DNA of 64,000 nucleotides, from positions 26,541,001 through 26,605,000 of the forward strand of contig NC_079882.1 in assembly GCF_029227915.1 (NCBI RefSeq), in the 5' to 3' direction. The notes under the pieces were generated by a model. That model saw nothing but the letters and a program-made list of their open reading frames with translations. It was not told the DNA's origin and searched no databases. Position 1 is the first letter of the stretch. Each line of letters begins with the position of its first letter. Made by a program: the position numbers and the translations under genes. Source of the DNA: Hydractinia symbiolongicarpus (lineage: Eukaryota; Cnidaria; Hydrozoa; Anthoathecata; Hydractiniidae). Positions 20,673 through 32,252 of this stretch are shown piece by piece.

Positions 20673-22594
20673 CTGGGTGACCCACTCCTAGAGGCCGGAT
20701 TGCAAGCTTAAGTGCAGGCGAACGGTGCCGCGCATTCGGGGGAGCACTTCACAGGCTCAGTGGAGTCCCGCTATCACAAACTCGTAGCGGGCAGAACGAA
20801 AATTTCGAAATAGCGGGATAACGTCAAGAAAAATTCGAGATAGCAGTGTTTCAAGCTCTTGTTTTTAAAAAATTCAGGTTTAAAAAATTACAAAAGCAAA
20901 CTCCTAAAGAACTAATAATACAAGCGAGCTTTCTCTTTTAGCAAGTTGCCGTCTATTGAAATGTTTTGAATCAGTTTTGAAAATAACCACCGGGAGCAAA
21001 ACATGTCTAGTTTATCAAAATTACTCCCTTTTAATTTTTGCTTTTTGCTGGAAGAGTTGTCTTCCAAAACGGCACATATTTAATAAAATCTTTAATTGAA
21101 AGCTCTTTCTCTATTTCTTTAAGTGCTTATTCAATGTTTTTACAGTGAGCTTCGTTTTCGACATCTCGAGAGTGAAAGATACGCAAAGTCTCCACTGTAT
21201 TCGGTTTACGTTCCACATCGGTATTATTATTCAAAAAAGAACTTTCTCACAACAGCTGTATCACGGCCATCTGTCGATGGAAAGATAGTGTGCGCATACG
21301 CCGGTTTTTTTAAAATTTCGCGTGCTTGCCGAATTCCATAATGGCTTCCTGCGCTCAAGGGATGCGGATGCAGCGAAGAATATCTTTGAAAAACATGAAA
21401 TTTTAGGCCCCGTGGAAAAGAGAGGGAGCTTGGTCACCTTATTTTAAAGAAATAAACCATGCTGGATTAGCTATTTACCCGTGGAAGAATCCACTTTATT
21501 TCTTTTTTAATCCATGTAACGGACACGTAAACACACAGCAGTTCGAATTTTACAATCTGTTTTATATAATAAGCATAACCTGTACATGGTAAAAAAAACA
21601 ATGTACACTAAAACTATATACTTGTTTTTTTTTTCTTTTTTCTTTATTTTTTTGGCGTTGAAGAATTTACAGTTTTCCATAAAAATAAAATGCAAATTTT
21701 TAGCTATTATATCGTACAATCTAAAGAGAGGATTGCATATGCAAAAAATGTTACCTAAAACGGTAAAAATGACGGGAACGAGCATAAGGCTATAATACAG
21801 AGAAAAAATGTATACCAGACATTAAAAAAAATCCAACATTTTTCGTTAAGTCATACGAAATCAGCTATTCAGTCTATTGCATACGGCAAACTCTTCCGAG
21901 TTATACTCAAAATATAAAAAATTATTAGTTGACAACACATAAAAGAGAAATATAAACATTTGAATCGTTTGGTATATTGTATATCTACCGAAGTATTTCA
22001 ATCCAAAATCTTAAAAGAACAAAAAGAACAGTTTGACTTACTCAAACTCGTAATCAAGAAAACCATGCATAAAATCAAAGAAGATAACAATGCAGAGTTT
22101 TTGAATTTAAGAATCGAATATATTTTAAACGATCGTAAATAACAGATGTAAGCATTGATTTAAGTTTAGGTTTTAAGTTTAGGTTTATTATAACGACAGC
22201 AACACTGAATCATACAGTTTATATAAATTCTTCTCTATGATATATAAGAATAGAAAGAAGAAAAGAAAAACACACTCGTTTCAGCCTCGATGTTCTTAAC
22301 TTTTTTGACAAATGCTATCCTCATTATTCTCAATATGTTCTTATGGCCTGAAAATGTATAATTCCTTAATAAAATAAATCCTGTTATTAGTTAAGTTACT
22401 ATAGCTAGCTAATGACAATTTTTACTGCATGTAACGGCCCATTGTTTAGACAGAAAAAAGCTCAGTTCGTTTGAAAAAAAGTCATACAAATGTTCATATT
22501 TAAAACAAACAATCAATCTTAAACATTACACTTGGGATTGTCTTTTTATTCAGAATGTGTTTTCATTTAAACTGACGTTGAATTTTGCAAATTT
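20673..22594. other. Intergenic, no gene recognised
   Basis: AT-rich sequence. A short fragment like the 3' hairpin of the Helitron family occurs at about 21475-21492 (ACCCGTGGAAGAATCCAC). A segment at 20800-20850 has TTCGAGATAGC blocks similar to the pogo-like MITE at 55.2 kb. No coding sequence is supported. Confidence 0.45.
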
Positions 22595-22942
22595 CACGAA
22601 AATTATTCCGCAAAATAAATTAACTGAGTGATTGTTTTAGCTAGGCAGGGTAACGATGGGCTGCTTCCTGTTTTTATTTAAACCAAAGCAGCGACTTTTT
22701 CTTTAAAAATAGTATTACGCCTATAGGGTAGACGGATGTATTCACTCCACACACGGCTGTGAAAAAAATATTACACCTGAAACACTATAACTTTGTGTGC
22801 GCTTTACTCGATTTACGACATACTGCGTACCTGTACTAAACGTCCATGGTCGTTAAGCACCTCATCGTTCAGGGCTTTCAACCCTGGGTCACACAGTCAC
22901 TTGTGGCTTAACCCAGCGTTTCGACACCGAGTCCCCGGCTAG
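22595..22942 (+). mobile_element. Helitron-like 3' portion, second subfamily
   Basis: Aligns, diverged, with 25545-25860. Shared blocks are ATTATTCC(G/A)CAAAATAAA, GATTGTTTTAGCTA, TACCTGTACTAAA, GTGGCTTA(A/C)CCC(A/G)GCGTTTCGAC and the terminal CCCCGGCTAG. The end is CTAG preceded by a GC-rich imperfect hairpin, and the next element starts directly after it. This is the same organisation as the main Helitron family, with a different end. Confidence 0.55.
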
Positions 22943-23709
22943 TTATATCTCTTTAACATGGCCGTAACCCGTCTGTCTGTTAGTGCGTCAAAAGCGACCT
23001 TGTTAACCACGCACGAAATTGCGCGATATTTTAAAAAAAAATTTTTAAAAAGTTTTTATGCAAAATTCATGGTTAATTAACTTTTATTGTTCCTTCGATG
23101 CAGTTTCTTTGTTATAAATAACTACACGGGCAAAAAAAGTTGTGGACAATTAACATTGCGTTGTCTATTTCATTAAAGAAGTTTTAATTGCCTTTTAAAT
23201 GAAATTAACAAAAACAAAGGTAGGAGAACTATAAATTTAGAAAGATTTTGTAAGTGAGTTTTTGTTTCTTCTAAACATGAATTTGAAATTTATTTTGTAA
23301 ATTTTGTTTCATCTTCAACCATTTACATTTATTATGACAACAATAAAGCTGGATGTGCTTATTTTTTTGCTGAAACTTATTATGTTTTTAAGAGAAAAAA
23401 AAAGTAAGAAAATGTCAAATTTAGTTTTTCAAAAGCTATTTGCAAGGGAAGCCTCTATCTTAACCTCAATCAGGTCGTAAGAATGCGCTAATTATTGTTA
23501 AATATATGAATTTTACGAGAAAGTGGCGTAACAATACTTCCGATAAACTATACTATAAAAAAATTAAAAAATGTGTAGTTTACACTGCTTCCGTGCCTAT
23601 AATTGTATATTTCCAGGGATCATGACTACCGCAGAATAATTTCATAACAGGTGCGCGAAATAATTACGTCGGCCAATTCTGGTGGATTGTTCCACGGGTT
23701 AACGACTAG
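22943..23709 (+). mobile_element. Long Helitron-like copy A
   Basis: Begins after CTAG with ATCTCTTTAACATGGCCG and CTGTCTGT, and ends with GTGGATTGTTCCAC, GGGTTAACGA and CTAG at 23706-23709. The 420-bp interior (about 23070-23490) is a diverged duplicate of 26590-27010. No helicase coding sequence is visible, so the copy is non-autonomous. Confidence 0.65.
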
Positions 23710-24258
23710 TCTCTTTAATAATAGCCGTACTCCGTCTGTCTGCCACTGCGCAAATCCCCGCTGGGTTAAAAAATCATGCTACGGAAACACGAATATCAAA
23801 TGCGATATATTTTTATCCACTTTGTTGCGACGGGTAAATATAAAGGACGGGCGAACCCGTGGATATTTTTACGGGTAACGACTAGTCTCTATAATAATAG
23901 CCGTCGTCTGTCTGTCTCTGCGCGGACCCCCCGCTGAGTTAGAAAACGATGTTACGGAAACACGAATATCAAATGCGATATATTTTTATCCGCTTTGTTG
24001 CGACGGGTAAATATAAAGGACGGGTGAACCCGTGGATTTTTCCACGGGCAACGACTATCTCTTTAATAATAGCCGTATTCCGTCTGTCTGTTTGTGCGCG
24101 AGAATAAAGTCGTGTTACGGAAACAGGAAATGCGATAAATAAAGGACGGGCGAACCCGTGATCCACGGGCTACCGACTATCTCTTTAATAATAGCCGTCG
24201 TCCAGCTGTCTGTTCATGCGTCAAAAGCGACTTGTATTAACCACGCACGAAATACTAG
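23710..24258 (+). mobile_element. Head-to-tail array of four short Helitron-like units
   Basis: Units are 23710-23885, 23886-24057, 24058-24179 and 24180-24258. Each starts TCTCT(T/A)TAATAATAGCCG and contains CTGTCTGTC and usually the sequence around TTTGTTGCGACGGGTAAATA. The first three end in the hairpin arm sequence CCCGTGGAT...CCACGGG, or a decayed form of it, followed by CTAG or CTA. Each unit begins on the base after the previous one ends. Confidence 0.75.
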
Positions 24259-24950
24259 CCCGCTAGCGCAGGGACGAAAACCCGTCGGGCCCCGCTGGCA
24301 CAGAAACGGGTTCCCGCTGGTCCAATCAGGACCGGAGTTTTATATAAATGACCAATCAGAAACTAAAGCTCTTTATATTCCTTTGCAACGATTTTTACGT
24401 TCCCATCGGTCCAAGATTTGGCAAGCAAATCTTACCAACTCAGTGCTGGAGAAAGGAAAGTTTCTTAACAGTTTGCTTTATTTTTTTGCTTTGCGATACT
24501 TCTATTTGTGTTCTAAAAAGATTGCAGTTTCTTTTAAAACTACTTTTCGGGTATTTTTTCTATTTGCTTACATGTTTATTCACCTATAATTTATAGTTAG
24601 CTAGCTAGCTAAGCTAGTTATTCAGCCACCTGAATTTTTGTAGTAGTTTTATTTGTCTCTTACTGTCACGTTTGCTAGCCATATATAAATCTTAAACAAA
24701 ATTAATTTTAGGATTCTGGCTACCAACGTAGATGTTAGCTAGCTTTGGTTGTGACTGGGGTTAGCTACCTTTAGCTAAAATGTAAAAGTAACCAAATACA
24801 GTTCGCTGCAACAGAATTTTTAAGTAATCTTTTTTCATACGAAATGCAATTAAGTATTTAGCTATCACTTTACTGTAATATAAACTTTAGCAAAAGTCGA
24901 ATGTTTATTAATTAGACACGGAGTACCTGTGCTATATGTGCCTATCCGGT
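24259..24950. other. Repeat-flanked DNA without a gene
   Basis: Includes a GC-rich block at about 24258-24340 (repeats of CGGGTTCCCGCTGG type) and TAGC runs near 24598-24620. Open frames at 24158-24596 are not supported as genes. Confidence 0.4.
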
Positions 24951-25544
24951 TTTTAAACGACGGTCTATTTCCTGTGTTTTGACTTAGACTAAAGTGTTTT
25001 GGAAAAGGCTATTATGCTTATAGGCATGTGCGACACAGTTTACCTGTACTAAGCGCTAAGCTCAGTGTTAACAACGGACTGTTTTTTTAGAAAAGGCTGT
25101 TACGCCTAGATGCATGTGCCTCGTGGTTTAACTGTACTAAGGGGCCACTGTGACAATTAATTTTCAAACTTTCTCGGGAATCACGCCTGTATGGATGTGC
25201 AACACTGTTTACCTGGACTAAACGCTCAGCCCTGTCTTAGCAAAGGACTTCTTCTTGTGTTTTTATTTAAACACAGTTTGTAAGAAAAATATTTTTAAAA
25301 TGGCATTATCCCTATGCGCCTGTGCAAAACCGTTTAACTGTACTAAGCGTTCAGCTCAGTGTAACATTTTTTTGAACTTTCACTGCAAACATTTTCCGAA
25401 AAACGTTTTCTCAGTTTTATTTAAACCGTGCGATACAGTTTTTTTGGAAAATGGTTTTATATGGCTATTAATTCATGTGTAACACGGTTTAGCCGTACTA
25501 AGCGCCGAGTTCAATGTCACAATTAATTTCTTAATATTTACTGT
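24951..25544 (+). repeat. Irregular tandem repeats with a CTGTACTAAGCGCT core
   Basis: A core resembling TGTGCAACACGGTTTACC followed by TGTACTAAGCGCTCAG recurs near 25028, 25115, 25192, 25320 and 25472, spaced by about 80-150 bases. Weaker copies occur at 25710 and 22838. The region leads into the second-subfamily Helitron-like end and is probably its internal repeat zone. Confidence 0.6.
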
Positions 25545-25860
25545 AACTTATTCCACAAAATAAAATAATATTGCCCGATTGTTTTAGCTATGACAGAGTA
25601 ACAACGGTTTGTAAACTCTATTTTTTTAGCTTTTGTTGCGGGAAAGTTATTTTTTGAAAAACATGTTACAGTCTTAACACTACAAAGGTGTATGCGCTTC
25701 ACTTGATTTACGACAAACTCTATACCTGTACTAAAGCGCTTCACCTGATCGTGTGACACAGTATACGGCTTTTATTAGGCGCTCCACAGAGTATTCAACG
25801 CCGGGTCACACTTTGACTTGTGGCTTACCCCGGCGTTTCGACGCTGGGCTTCCCGGCTAG
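25545..25860 (+). mobile_element. Helitron-like 3' portion, second subfamily, copy 2
   Basis: Counterpart of 22595-22942. The 3' end has a compact hairpin (GCTGGG, three-base loop, CCCGGC) followed directly by the terminal CTAG at 25857-25860. Confidence 0.55.
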
Positions 25861-26457
25861 TCTCTTTAATAATAGCCGTCGTCTGTCTGTGTGTCCGCGA
25901 AGGCGGCGTCCCGTAATGGAAACACGAAATTTTTAAAATGCGCACGAATATCAAATGCGATATATTTTTATCCACTTTGTTGCGACGGGTAAATTTAAAG
26001 GACGAGGGAACGCGACGGGCGACCCCCGTGGATATTTCCACGGGTTAACGACTAGTCTCTTTAATAATAGCCGTATTTCGTCTGTCTGTCCGCGAGAGCC
26101 GCGTCCCGTACCGGAATCACGAAATTTTTAAAATGCGCACCAATACCAAATCCGATATATTTTTGTCCACTTTGTTGCGACGGGTAAATTTAAAGGACGG
26201 CCGAACCCGTGGATTTTTCCACGGGCTAATGACTATCTATATTAAAATACCCGTATACGTCTGTCTGTCTGTCATGCAAAATGGTGCCTTAGCTGCGCGA
26301 ACCAGTGGACTTTTTCACGGGCTAACGACTAGTCTATATTATAATACCCGTATGTGTCTGTCTGTCACGCAAAATGGTACCACAAGTAGTGAGACGCTCG
26401 CAATGGGGTATTAAAAAACTGGCTAACCCGTGGATTTTTCCACGGGCCACCGACTAG
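25861..26457 (+). mobile_element. Head-to-tail array of four more Helitron-like units
   Basis: Units are 25861-26055, 26056-26235, 26236-26332 and 26333-26457. The last two start TCTATATTA(T/A)AATACCCG, close to the 5' terminal consensus of many animal Helitrons, and contain CTGTCTGTC(A/T)(T/C)GCAAAATGGT. All end in or near CCACGGGC or CCACGGGTTA plus GACTAG or GACTA. Confidence 0.75.
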
Positions 26458-27853
26458 TTTGATAAAATAGCCTTATTCTGTGTGTTTGTGCGCGAAAAAA
26501 TATATGGAAACAAGAAAGGCGTTATATAATTTATTTTGTCTTTTTCGTTGTTTTACAAAAGCTTTCGTTTAATTTAAAATATTAGTACAAGTCATGTTAG
26601 CTAGTTAACTATTATTGTTCCCTCGATACAGTTTCTTTGTTATAAGTACGTGCGCGGTCACAGTTACGGACAATTAATATTGTGTTGTCTATTTCATTAA
26701 AAAGTTTTAATAATTCGCGCCTTTTATAAAGAAATTAACAAAAACAAGTTTTGTTATAAGAAGAAGAGAACAATAAGATTTTGTAAGTGATTTTTTTGTT
26801 TGTTCTCAACGTGAATTCGGAATTCATTTCGAAAACTCTACTTCATGTTTAACCATTTACATTTTTAGTTTGTAGCTGGTTCGCTTATTTTTTGCTGAAA
26901 TTGTTCTTATGTATTTTTAACTAAAAGTGTAGGAAATGTCAAATATAGCTATTTACAAGAGAAGCCTCTTTCTCAACCCCAAACAGGCCGTAAAAATGCG
27001 TGAATTTGAAATGCGCGAAATGTGCGAAGTTATGGAGTCAAAGGTTTGTCACTAAACTAGTTCGCGGACTACTTGTTTAACCGCGCCCAGATTTGTGAAG
27101 TAAATGGTCAATGGTCTAACTCCTACCCCATTTTTTTACTTCAATGATTTAGAAAATTGTTTGAAGCATTCTAAAGTACTAAGCTTTGCGGACGATATCG
27201 TGTTATACATTAGACGAAAAACAAGCCAGCAACACTGAATTGAAAAACGTAGACAGGTACTTCATTGAAAACGATCTTGTATTAAATCTGAAGACTGGAA
27301 AACCGAATCGATGATATTCGGCACTCGCAAAAATAATAAAAACGGAGAATAAAAACGGATCAACCTTGGCCTTGGAAATCAACAGAAAGCTAATTAACGC
27401 AAGCACCGAATATCGATAACTTGGGACTGTTCTCGACCAGACTTTATCAATGAACCATCACTTTATAAGTTTTTACAAGAAAATGTCTGCCAAGCTTTGT
27501 TTACTACTCTCATTGAAATCCAACTTAACGAACAAAGCCTTCACTAAAATCTACATCGGAATGCTGCTGCCAACGCTTCTTTACTGCTGTACTGCAAACC
27601 TAAATCTTACCAACAGCCAGCAAAATAAGCTTCAATCGCTTGATAGAAGAATTGCGAAGGCGATAGAGAAACATCAAGTACCGATTATAAATGAGATAAA
27701 CAAACATGCTGTCATGCTCGTCAGAAAATGCTTGGTGGTCTGGTGATGGTGATGGTGATGGTGAATAATTTCATAACATGTTCGCGAAATAACAGTACGC
27801 AAAATAATTATGACGGCGAATTCCCGTGGATTGTTCTACGGGATAACAACTAG
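26458..27853 (+). mobile_element. Long Helitron-like copy B carrying a LINE fragment
   Basis: Begins TTTGATAAAATAGCC after CTAG. The section 26590-27010 is the diverged copy of 23070-23490, and the 3' end (27758-27853) matches 23620-23709: ATAATTTCATAACA(G/T)GT, GTGGATTGTTC, then CTAG. About 740 bases absent from copy A lie between and include LINE coding remnants. A further 5' end starts at 27854. Confidence 0.6.
27110..27746 (+). pseudogene. Non-LTR (LINE) reverse-transcriptase fragment
   Basis: The frame at about 27136-27220 reads NCLKHSKVLSFADDIVLYIR, with the FADD form of the reverse-transcriptase catalytic motif. After frameshifts, 27450-27746 encodes KMSAKLCLLLSLKSNLTNKA and IGMLLPTLLYCCTANLNLT, typical of the thumb region after the LINE polymerase core. 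Endonuclease and upstream regions are absent. It ends in a short (TGGTGA)n run at 27738-27762, which may be its tail. Confidence 0.75.
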
Positions 27854-28521
27854 TTCTATTTAAAAATAGCCTTATTCTGTCTGTCTTTCCACAACTACCA
27901 TTATGTTTATTTTTTTCCCGACAAGTACCTTACTCGTCACCATTCCCCCGCGACATGAATAAGGCTAATGGTTGTGCCAGTAGATTAACTTATTTGCTGA
28001 CGGGAGAAAAAGTGTATTTTTCCATGGGTGAAGTTTCTATATTATTATTATTGACCGCATTTTGTCTATTAAGAATGATTGTGCCCAATTCTAATTTGCC
28101 CCTCTTACGCGTAGATTAATTTTTGTACTATACTCACGATGTAGTCGCACGCTGATTATGTACAACGGGTGAAAATCTAAGACGGGAATATGTATGCAGC
28201 AAATCCTAACGGGTCTTACATAATTATTTAATCGTGACGTCATCATGAGTTCTAACCATATCTATGACGACTAAAAAGGTGGATCTCGTTTTTATTCTCC
28301 TATAGATAACAACTTTCTTTGTCGTCAGCAAAAGTTTTACTTTTAACAATCTTCCCTCCTTCTGTCTTTTTGTTAAGATTGGGGATTCTAAAACCGTTCT
28401 TGACTTTTGACGAACCTAAATGTTTTTATTCAATGGGCTGTTATAAAAAAATGTATTGTAAAAGAAAACGGGCGTTCTTATATATTTACAAGATTTCAAA
28501 AGTCTGCGTATAAAAGATTAT
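27854..28521. other. Truncated Helitron-like 5' end, then intergenic DNA
   Basis: TTCTATTTAAAAATAGCCTT plus CTGTCTGTC at 27854-27895 is another unit start without a recognisable end. The rest holds no coding sequence other than the poly(A) region of the minus-strand sulfotransferase gene. Confidence 0.5.
28425..28430 (-). terminator. Poly(A) signal of the sulfotransferase gene
   Basis: AATAAA on the minus strand, about 92 bases after the stop codon at 28522-28524. Confidence 0.55.
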
Positions 28522-29614
28522 TTACATAGTTTTAAATTTTTCAGCTATCCACGAGAAAGATTCAAAAATGTTTCTGTCGTTCTTCTTGTTAGCACTTTCT
28601 ATTCTTTCAATTTGAATTTCACGCAAGTGTTTCAAATACTTTATCTCGTCCCATGTCATGCGTTTGCACATTTCCCGCGCCGTTCGAGGAATGTCGCTTC
28701 TCAGTTTAAACTGTTTCGTTTCAGCGGTTTGTAGCAATTCGGCCGATGCTGTGTTGTCGTTTCGTAAACACAAACTTTTCATTATTTTTGTTTTTGCTTT
28801 CAATATTTTTACTTCTTCCCAAAAATCACTTCCCATCTTTTCTATCACTTTCCAAAACGTTCTATTAAAATGTTCGTATAGCGCCATGTCAGCACTACTC
28901 CAATGCGTTATTTTTCGTTTCAAGGGGCTCGATAAGTTACGTATCCAACCGTTAGTTCGTTGCTTTAATCGAAAGTAAACCAAATCATCGAGTTCCCAAC
29001 AAAGTATTCGTTTTAAAAGCACAAGTGACTCGTCAAAATATTCAGTTATCATAACGAGGTCAAACTCGCTGTCAATTTGCCTAATTGCCTCGCTTATTTT
29101 TGCTCGATTCTCAAAGTCCTTAGATTCCAATCCCAAGTCGTAGAACATTCCGTTTCGTATCAGTTTTAATCGATCACTATTTATTCGAAGATCTTGTGTC
29201 AAGACATAATTCACCAATACGCTTTCTGGATCTTTGAAAAATTCTTCAATCGGATTTGTGGAGTTTTCCATACCCAAAATCTTATCGAGAGTCATGTATG
29301 AGAAACTAGATTCGAACTGTGTTATCGGATGTCGTAATATTGTCACGAATATCGTATCGTTCGGCATGACTGCTTTCATAGTTTCTTTACTGTATCTTGC
29401 ATGATTGCATAAAATGTTTGGCTCGCTTCCGTTTAAAGGATAGAATGAGTCCTTCTGAAAAAACCATGGCCAATCGAGCCGATTTTCGCCTATTCGAGGC
29501 AATATAAAATTAAAATCCCTCGCCTCTCCATATCTGTTTAAAATATTGGTTATCGTAGAACCGCCTGTTTTATGTGTTTTCAAAAACACCACATGTTGTC
29601 TGGCATTGCATTTT
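28522..29614 (-). CDS. Galactose-3-O-sulfotransferase family, last exon (5' part missing)
   Basis: The exon starts after the acceptor TTCTTGTTATAG and encodes about 363 residues beginning KCNARQHVVFLKTHKTGG. It has the 5'-phosphosulfate loop of PAPS-using sulfotransferases (KTHKTGGSTI) and the 3'-phosphate-binding block (LRHPITQFESSFSYM). The overall pattern fits galactosylceramide/Gal3ST enzymes, which transfer sulfate to galactose on glycolipids or glycoproteins in the Golgi. A short N-terminal exon with the signal anchor is expected. The reading frame carries on through the acceptor to a stop at 29647, and I did not find a convincing upstream exon in 29.65-30.9 kb. The C-terminal 60 residues are Lys/Glu-rich. 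Which Gal3ST paralogue it resembles is not resolved. Confidence 0.88.
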
Positions 29615-30892
29615 CTATAACAAGAATGAAGATGCAGTAAATGACTTCATTTCCATTCTTTTTTCAGCCTTGTCTTTAATTCTTTTCAACGGCTGGTATC
29701 CCAACGGGACCACAGAGCTATCCCGTCAATATTATATTGGCATAGAAAAAGAGATTTGCAGTCGAATTTGAGTCTTGCTTAAAAACCGTTATCTGTTGTT
29801 TGTCACAATCGAAAAGCTCCCTGGAAACGAGGTAGTCTAGTACAACCTCGTTTTCAGGAATTATGTTTATCTACACTATTAGTTTGATAGTAGACAAATT
29901 CCTACAAACCTTTTCGGTATTTTCTTGATGTAACGATCCGACTGGATGGTTATTGATTGATATTTTTCTGTTTTTTCTTCCACTTTCTTGATCTGCATAA
30001 TTTGACAAGTCCAGTATCTCAACGTCAAGGGTACCACAAGACAATTGAGACAGATTATAAAACACATGGATCGAAATCGTGGAAGCAATTGTCTCATTCT
30101 TCTGACAAGATAATTGTGAACTCTCTCAAAGTCTTTAAAGAAACTTATTCTCCATCAGTTAACTTCGTATTTTTTACGCACTTTACGCAAATTATTTGCC
30201 CAGATGTATAAACATGCTTTTTTCACTATCGTCTCATAATTCGCATAAAATTTGAAATAAAGAAATTCAATATTTACTTGATAAAACAAATTCGTTACTC
30301 TATAAATTATAAAAAGACAGTTTTTACTGCACCATTCTACTGTAAAGTATGCCGAAGTGACATTTTATTTCCGCTGTTATATTTGTGCTAAGGTGAGGTT
30401 TTGTGTTTATCAGTTGAGCATTTTTTTTTAATTGATCTCACGCAAAAATCATGTGGTATTCAATACAGGTAAATATTAAAGTATAAACATTGATCGTTTG
30501 ATCACTTGAGCAGTATTCTCAAATCTCGTTTCTGTTCAAAACAATATAATGATCAAATATTTGTAGTTCAAAACAATCCTTAGGCCTACTTTATCAACCA
30601 ATTTATAATTATAGACAACCTCGTACCCAAGGTTTAAATCTAAGCAACTTTTATGTTTCACCCAGTTTAAAACTCTTAGCAACTGAGTTGCTTATGAAAA
30701 TTTCGTAGCTAAGCTAACATTTAGCTACAAGACGTTGGATAAACAATTTATTTTATAGTTTCATAGTTTTTGGTATAGTGTTTTGTTTCCTTAAAGATTA
30801 GATAGCTATCGTAATGGTGCTTGATGCTAGCTGGCTTACCAATACAATAAATTAACTATAGCGTACCATTTCTTTGTCTAATCACATATTAC
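29615..30892. other. Upstream of the sulfotransferase exon; no exon assigned
   Basis: The 5' exon(s) and promoter of the sulfotransferase gene should be here or beyond. A 40-bp inverted pair at about 29819-29859 (CCTGGAAACGAGGT...AACCTCGTTTTCAGG) is the clearest structure, and a single related copy lies at about 30616. The small open frames at 29871-30211 are not convincing. Confidence 0.45.
29819..29859. repeat. Inverted pair of the CCTGGAAACGAGGTT motif
   Basis: CCTGGAAACGAGGT at about 29819-29832 is followed about ten bases later by AACCTCGTTTTCAGG (to 29859), its near-perfect reverse complement. The same motif occurs singly at many places up to 38.8 kb. It looks like a minimal palindromic element. 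Confidence 0.65.
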
Positions 30893-31503
30893 CAGGGGCG
30901 GATCCAGACTTTTTCAAGACTTAGTCAAGACTGAGTCTTGAATTTAGCAGCTGGGGGCTAAATTTTAAGCTTTGCGGGTACAAAAATCGCCGAAAAATTG
31001 TCTTCCGATTTATCTAGTTATTAATAAAATTGACCAAAAGAAACGCTAAGCTATAACAAAATCTCCTAAGAACATCTTTTATAAGAATCAAATCTCCGTC
31101 TTACACGTCTTATTTTAGATAGATAAAACCACTAAAATTAACAGGGATTAACTACAATAAAGTGAGACAATTGTGAATATATTTCATTATTTATAAACTC
31201 CTGCTGTTTCTGCCAATATCAGGCTTCATCAGCATGACTAGGTGAATCAAATGATCACACCAGCCATGGACAGCAAAATAAAACACAATAATAACAAAAA
31301 AAATAAGAATATGGAAAGATCAGGATAATGAAGATGAAATATACATACATGTGATATGATACAAACACACCTCAACCCATGTATTTGTTCAGATATATTT
31401 GTTTATTCATAGGGCTAAACTCAAGTTTCGTTTGAACTTTGAAAGAAGAATTAAGAAGGGCTTTTTACTGCTTTTTGCATGCTGAAATAGGAAAATGCAA
31501 CTT

Positions 31504-31974
31504 TCAGTTAAGAAAGTTGCAACCTGGAAAAAGGGGAACGTAATGATTTGGCTTGAAGTCTACACCAGACTTAACAATATCTTCATAACAAAATAAAATT
31601 TTTAACTGATCTTCATCAGGTAAAATAGATGGGTGTGGCAATATACACTGTGTAAAGAAAGTTGTAACAAACTGTAACAAACCGAATTGTGGGTAAAATG
31701 TGTTAATTTTTCTCTTTATTACTGTTGACAAGGCAAGTATTGACAGAAAAGGAAACCATGTCTTGGGGGTACAGTTGTTGATTGCTTCTGCTTTAACTGC
31801 CTCCTCAGGAGAAAGAGTCATATCACAAACAATATGGGAAAGGGAAAATCTGAATAAACTTTTCTCAGATATAAAAATATTTGCCTTTTGGTTTTTAAAA
31901 GCAAATTGAAAACAAGGATGATTGGAATAAAAGGAAGGATGCAAGAAAAGTTCTATGGATGTCAAGATTCTCAA
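31504..31974 (-). pseudogene. Repeat-borne protein fragment, identity uncertain
   Basis: An open frame of 156 residues with a plausible globular composition (FLSILALSTVIKRKINTFYP, QCILPHPSILPDEDQLKILF). The block around ILALSTVI...FYP recalls vertnin-like and other repeat-borne cnidarian proteins, but only weakly. No start context or splice sites support expression, and it lies inside the hAT-like element. Treat as an unassigned fragment. Confidence 0.35.
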
Positions 31975-32252
31975 AACATCAACAAGAGAATTATCACCTA
32001 TGCCTATACCAACGATGCTGAGCTGTATAGACAGTCTCCTGATGGATTGGATCTAAAAATAATATATTTTACCATGACCTTTTACTCAACAAACTTGTTT
32101 CTTAATAGTCATTCGAAGAGTTGTTTATTTTCATCACCAACCTTACTTATCCAGATGTCAAGTTCTTGCTTCTAATAACAACACAAATATTAATTGAGAA
32201 AGAATTCCTCCGCAATGCTGAAAATTCTGTTCAAAGCTCATATTACAAAAAC

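Noticed and set aside
23641-26460. CRISPR-like array, suggested by palindromic CCCGTGG...CCACGGG repeats at intervals
   Set aside because: Eukaryotic DNA, unit lengths vary from 97 to 195 bp, the sequences between hairpins are homologous, and the unit ends match rolling-circle transposons.
29871-30097. Possible 5' exon with signal anchor for the sulfotransferase
   Set aside because: The frames contain a hydrophobic stretch, but no splice donor of the right phase joins them to the exon at 29614.
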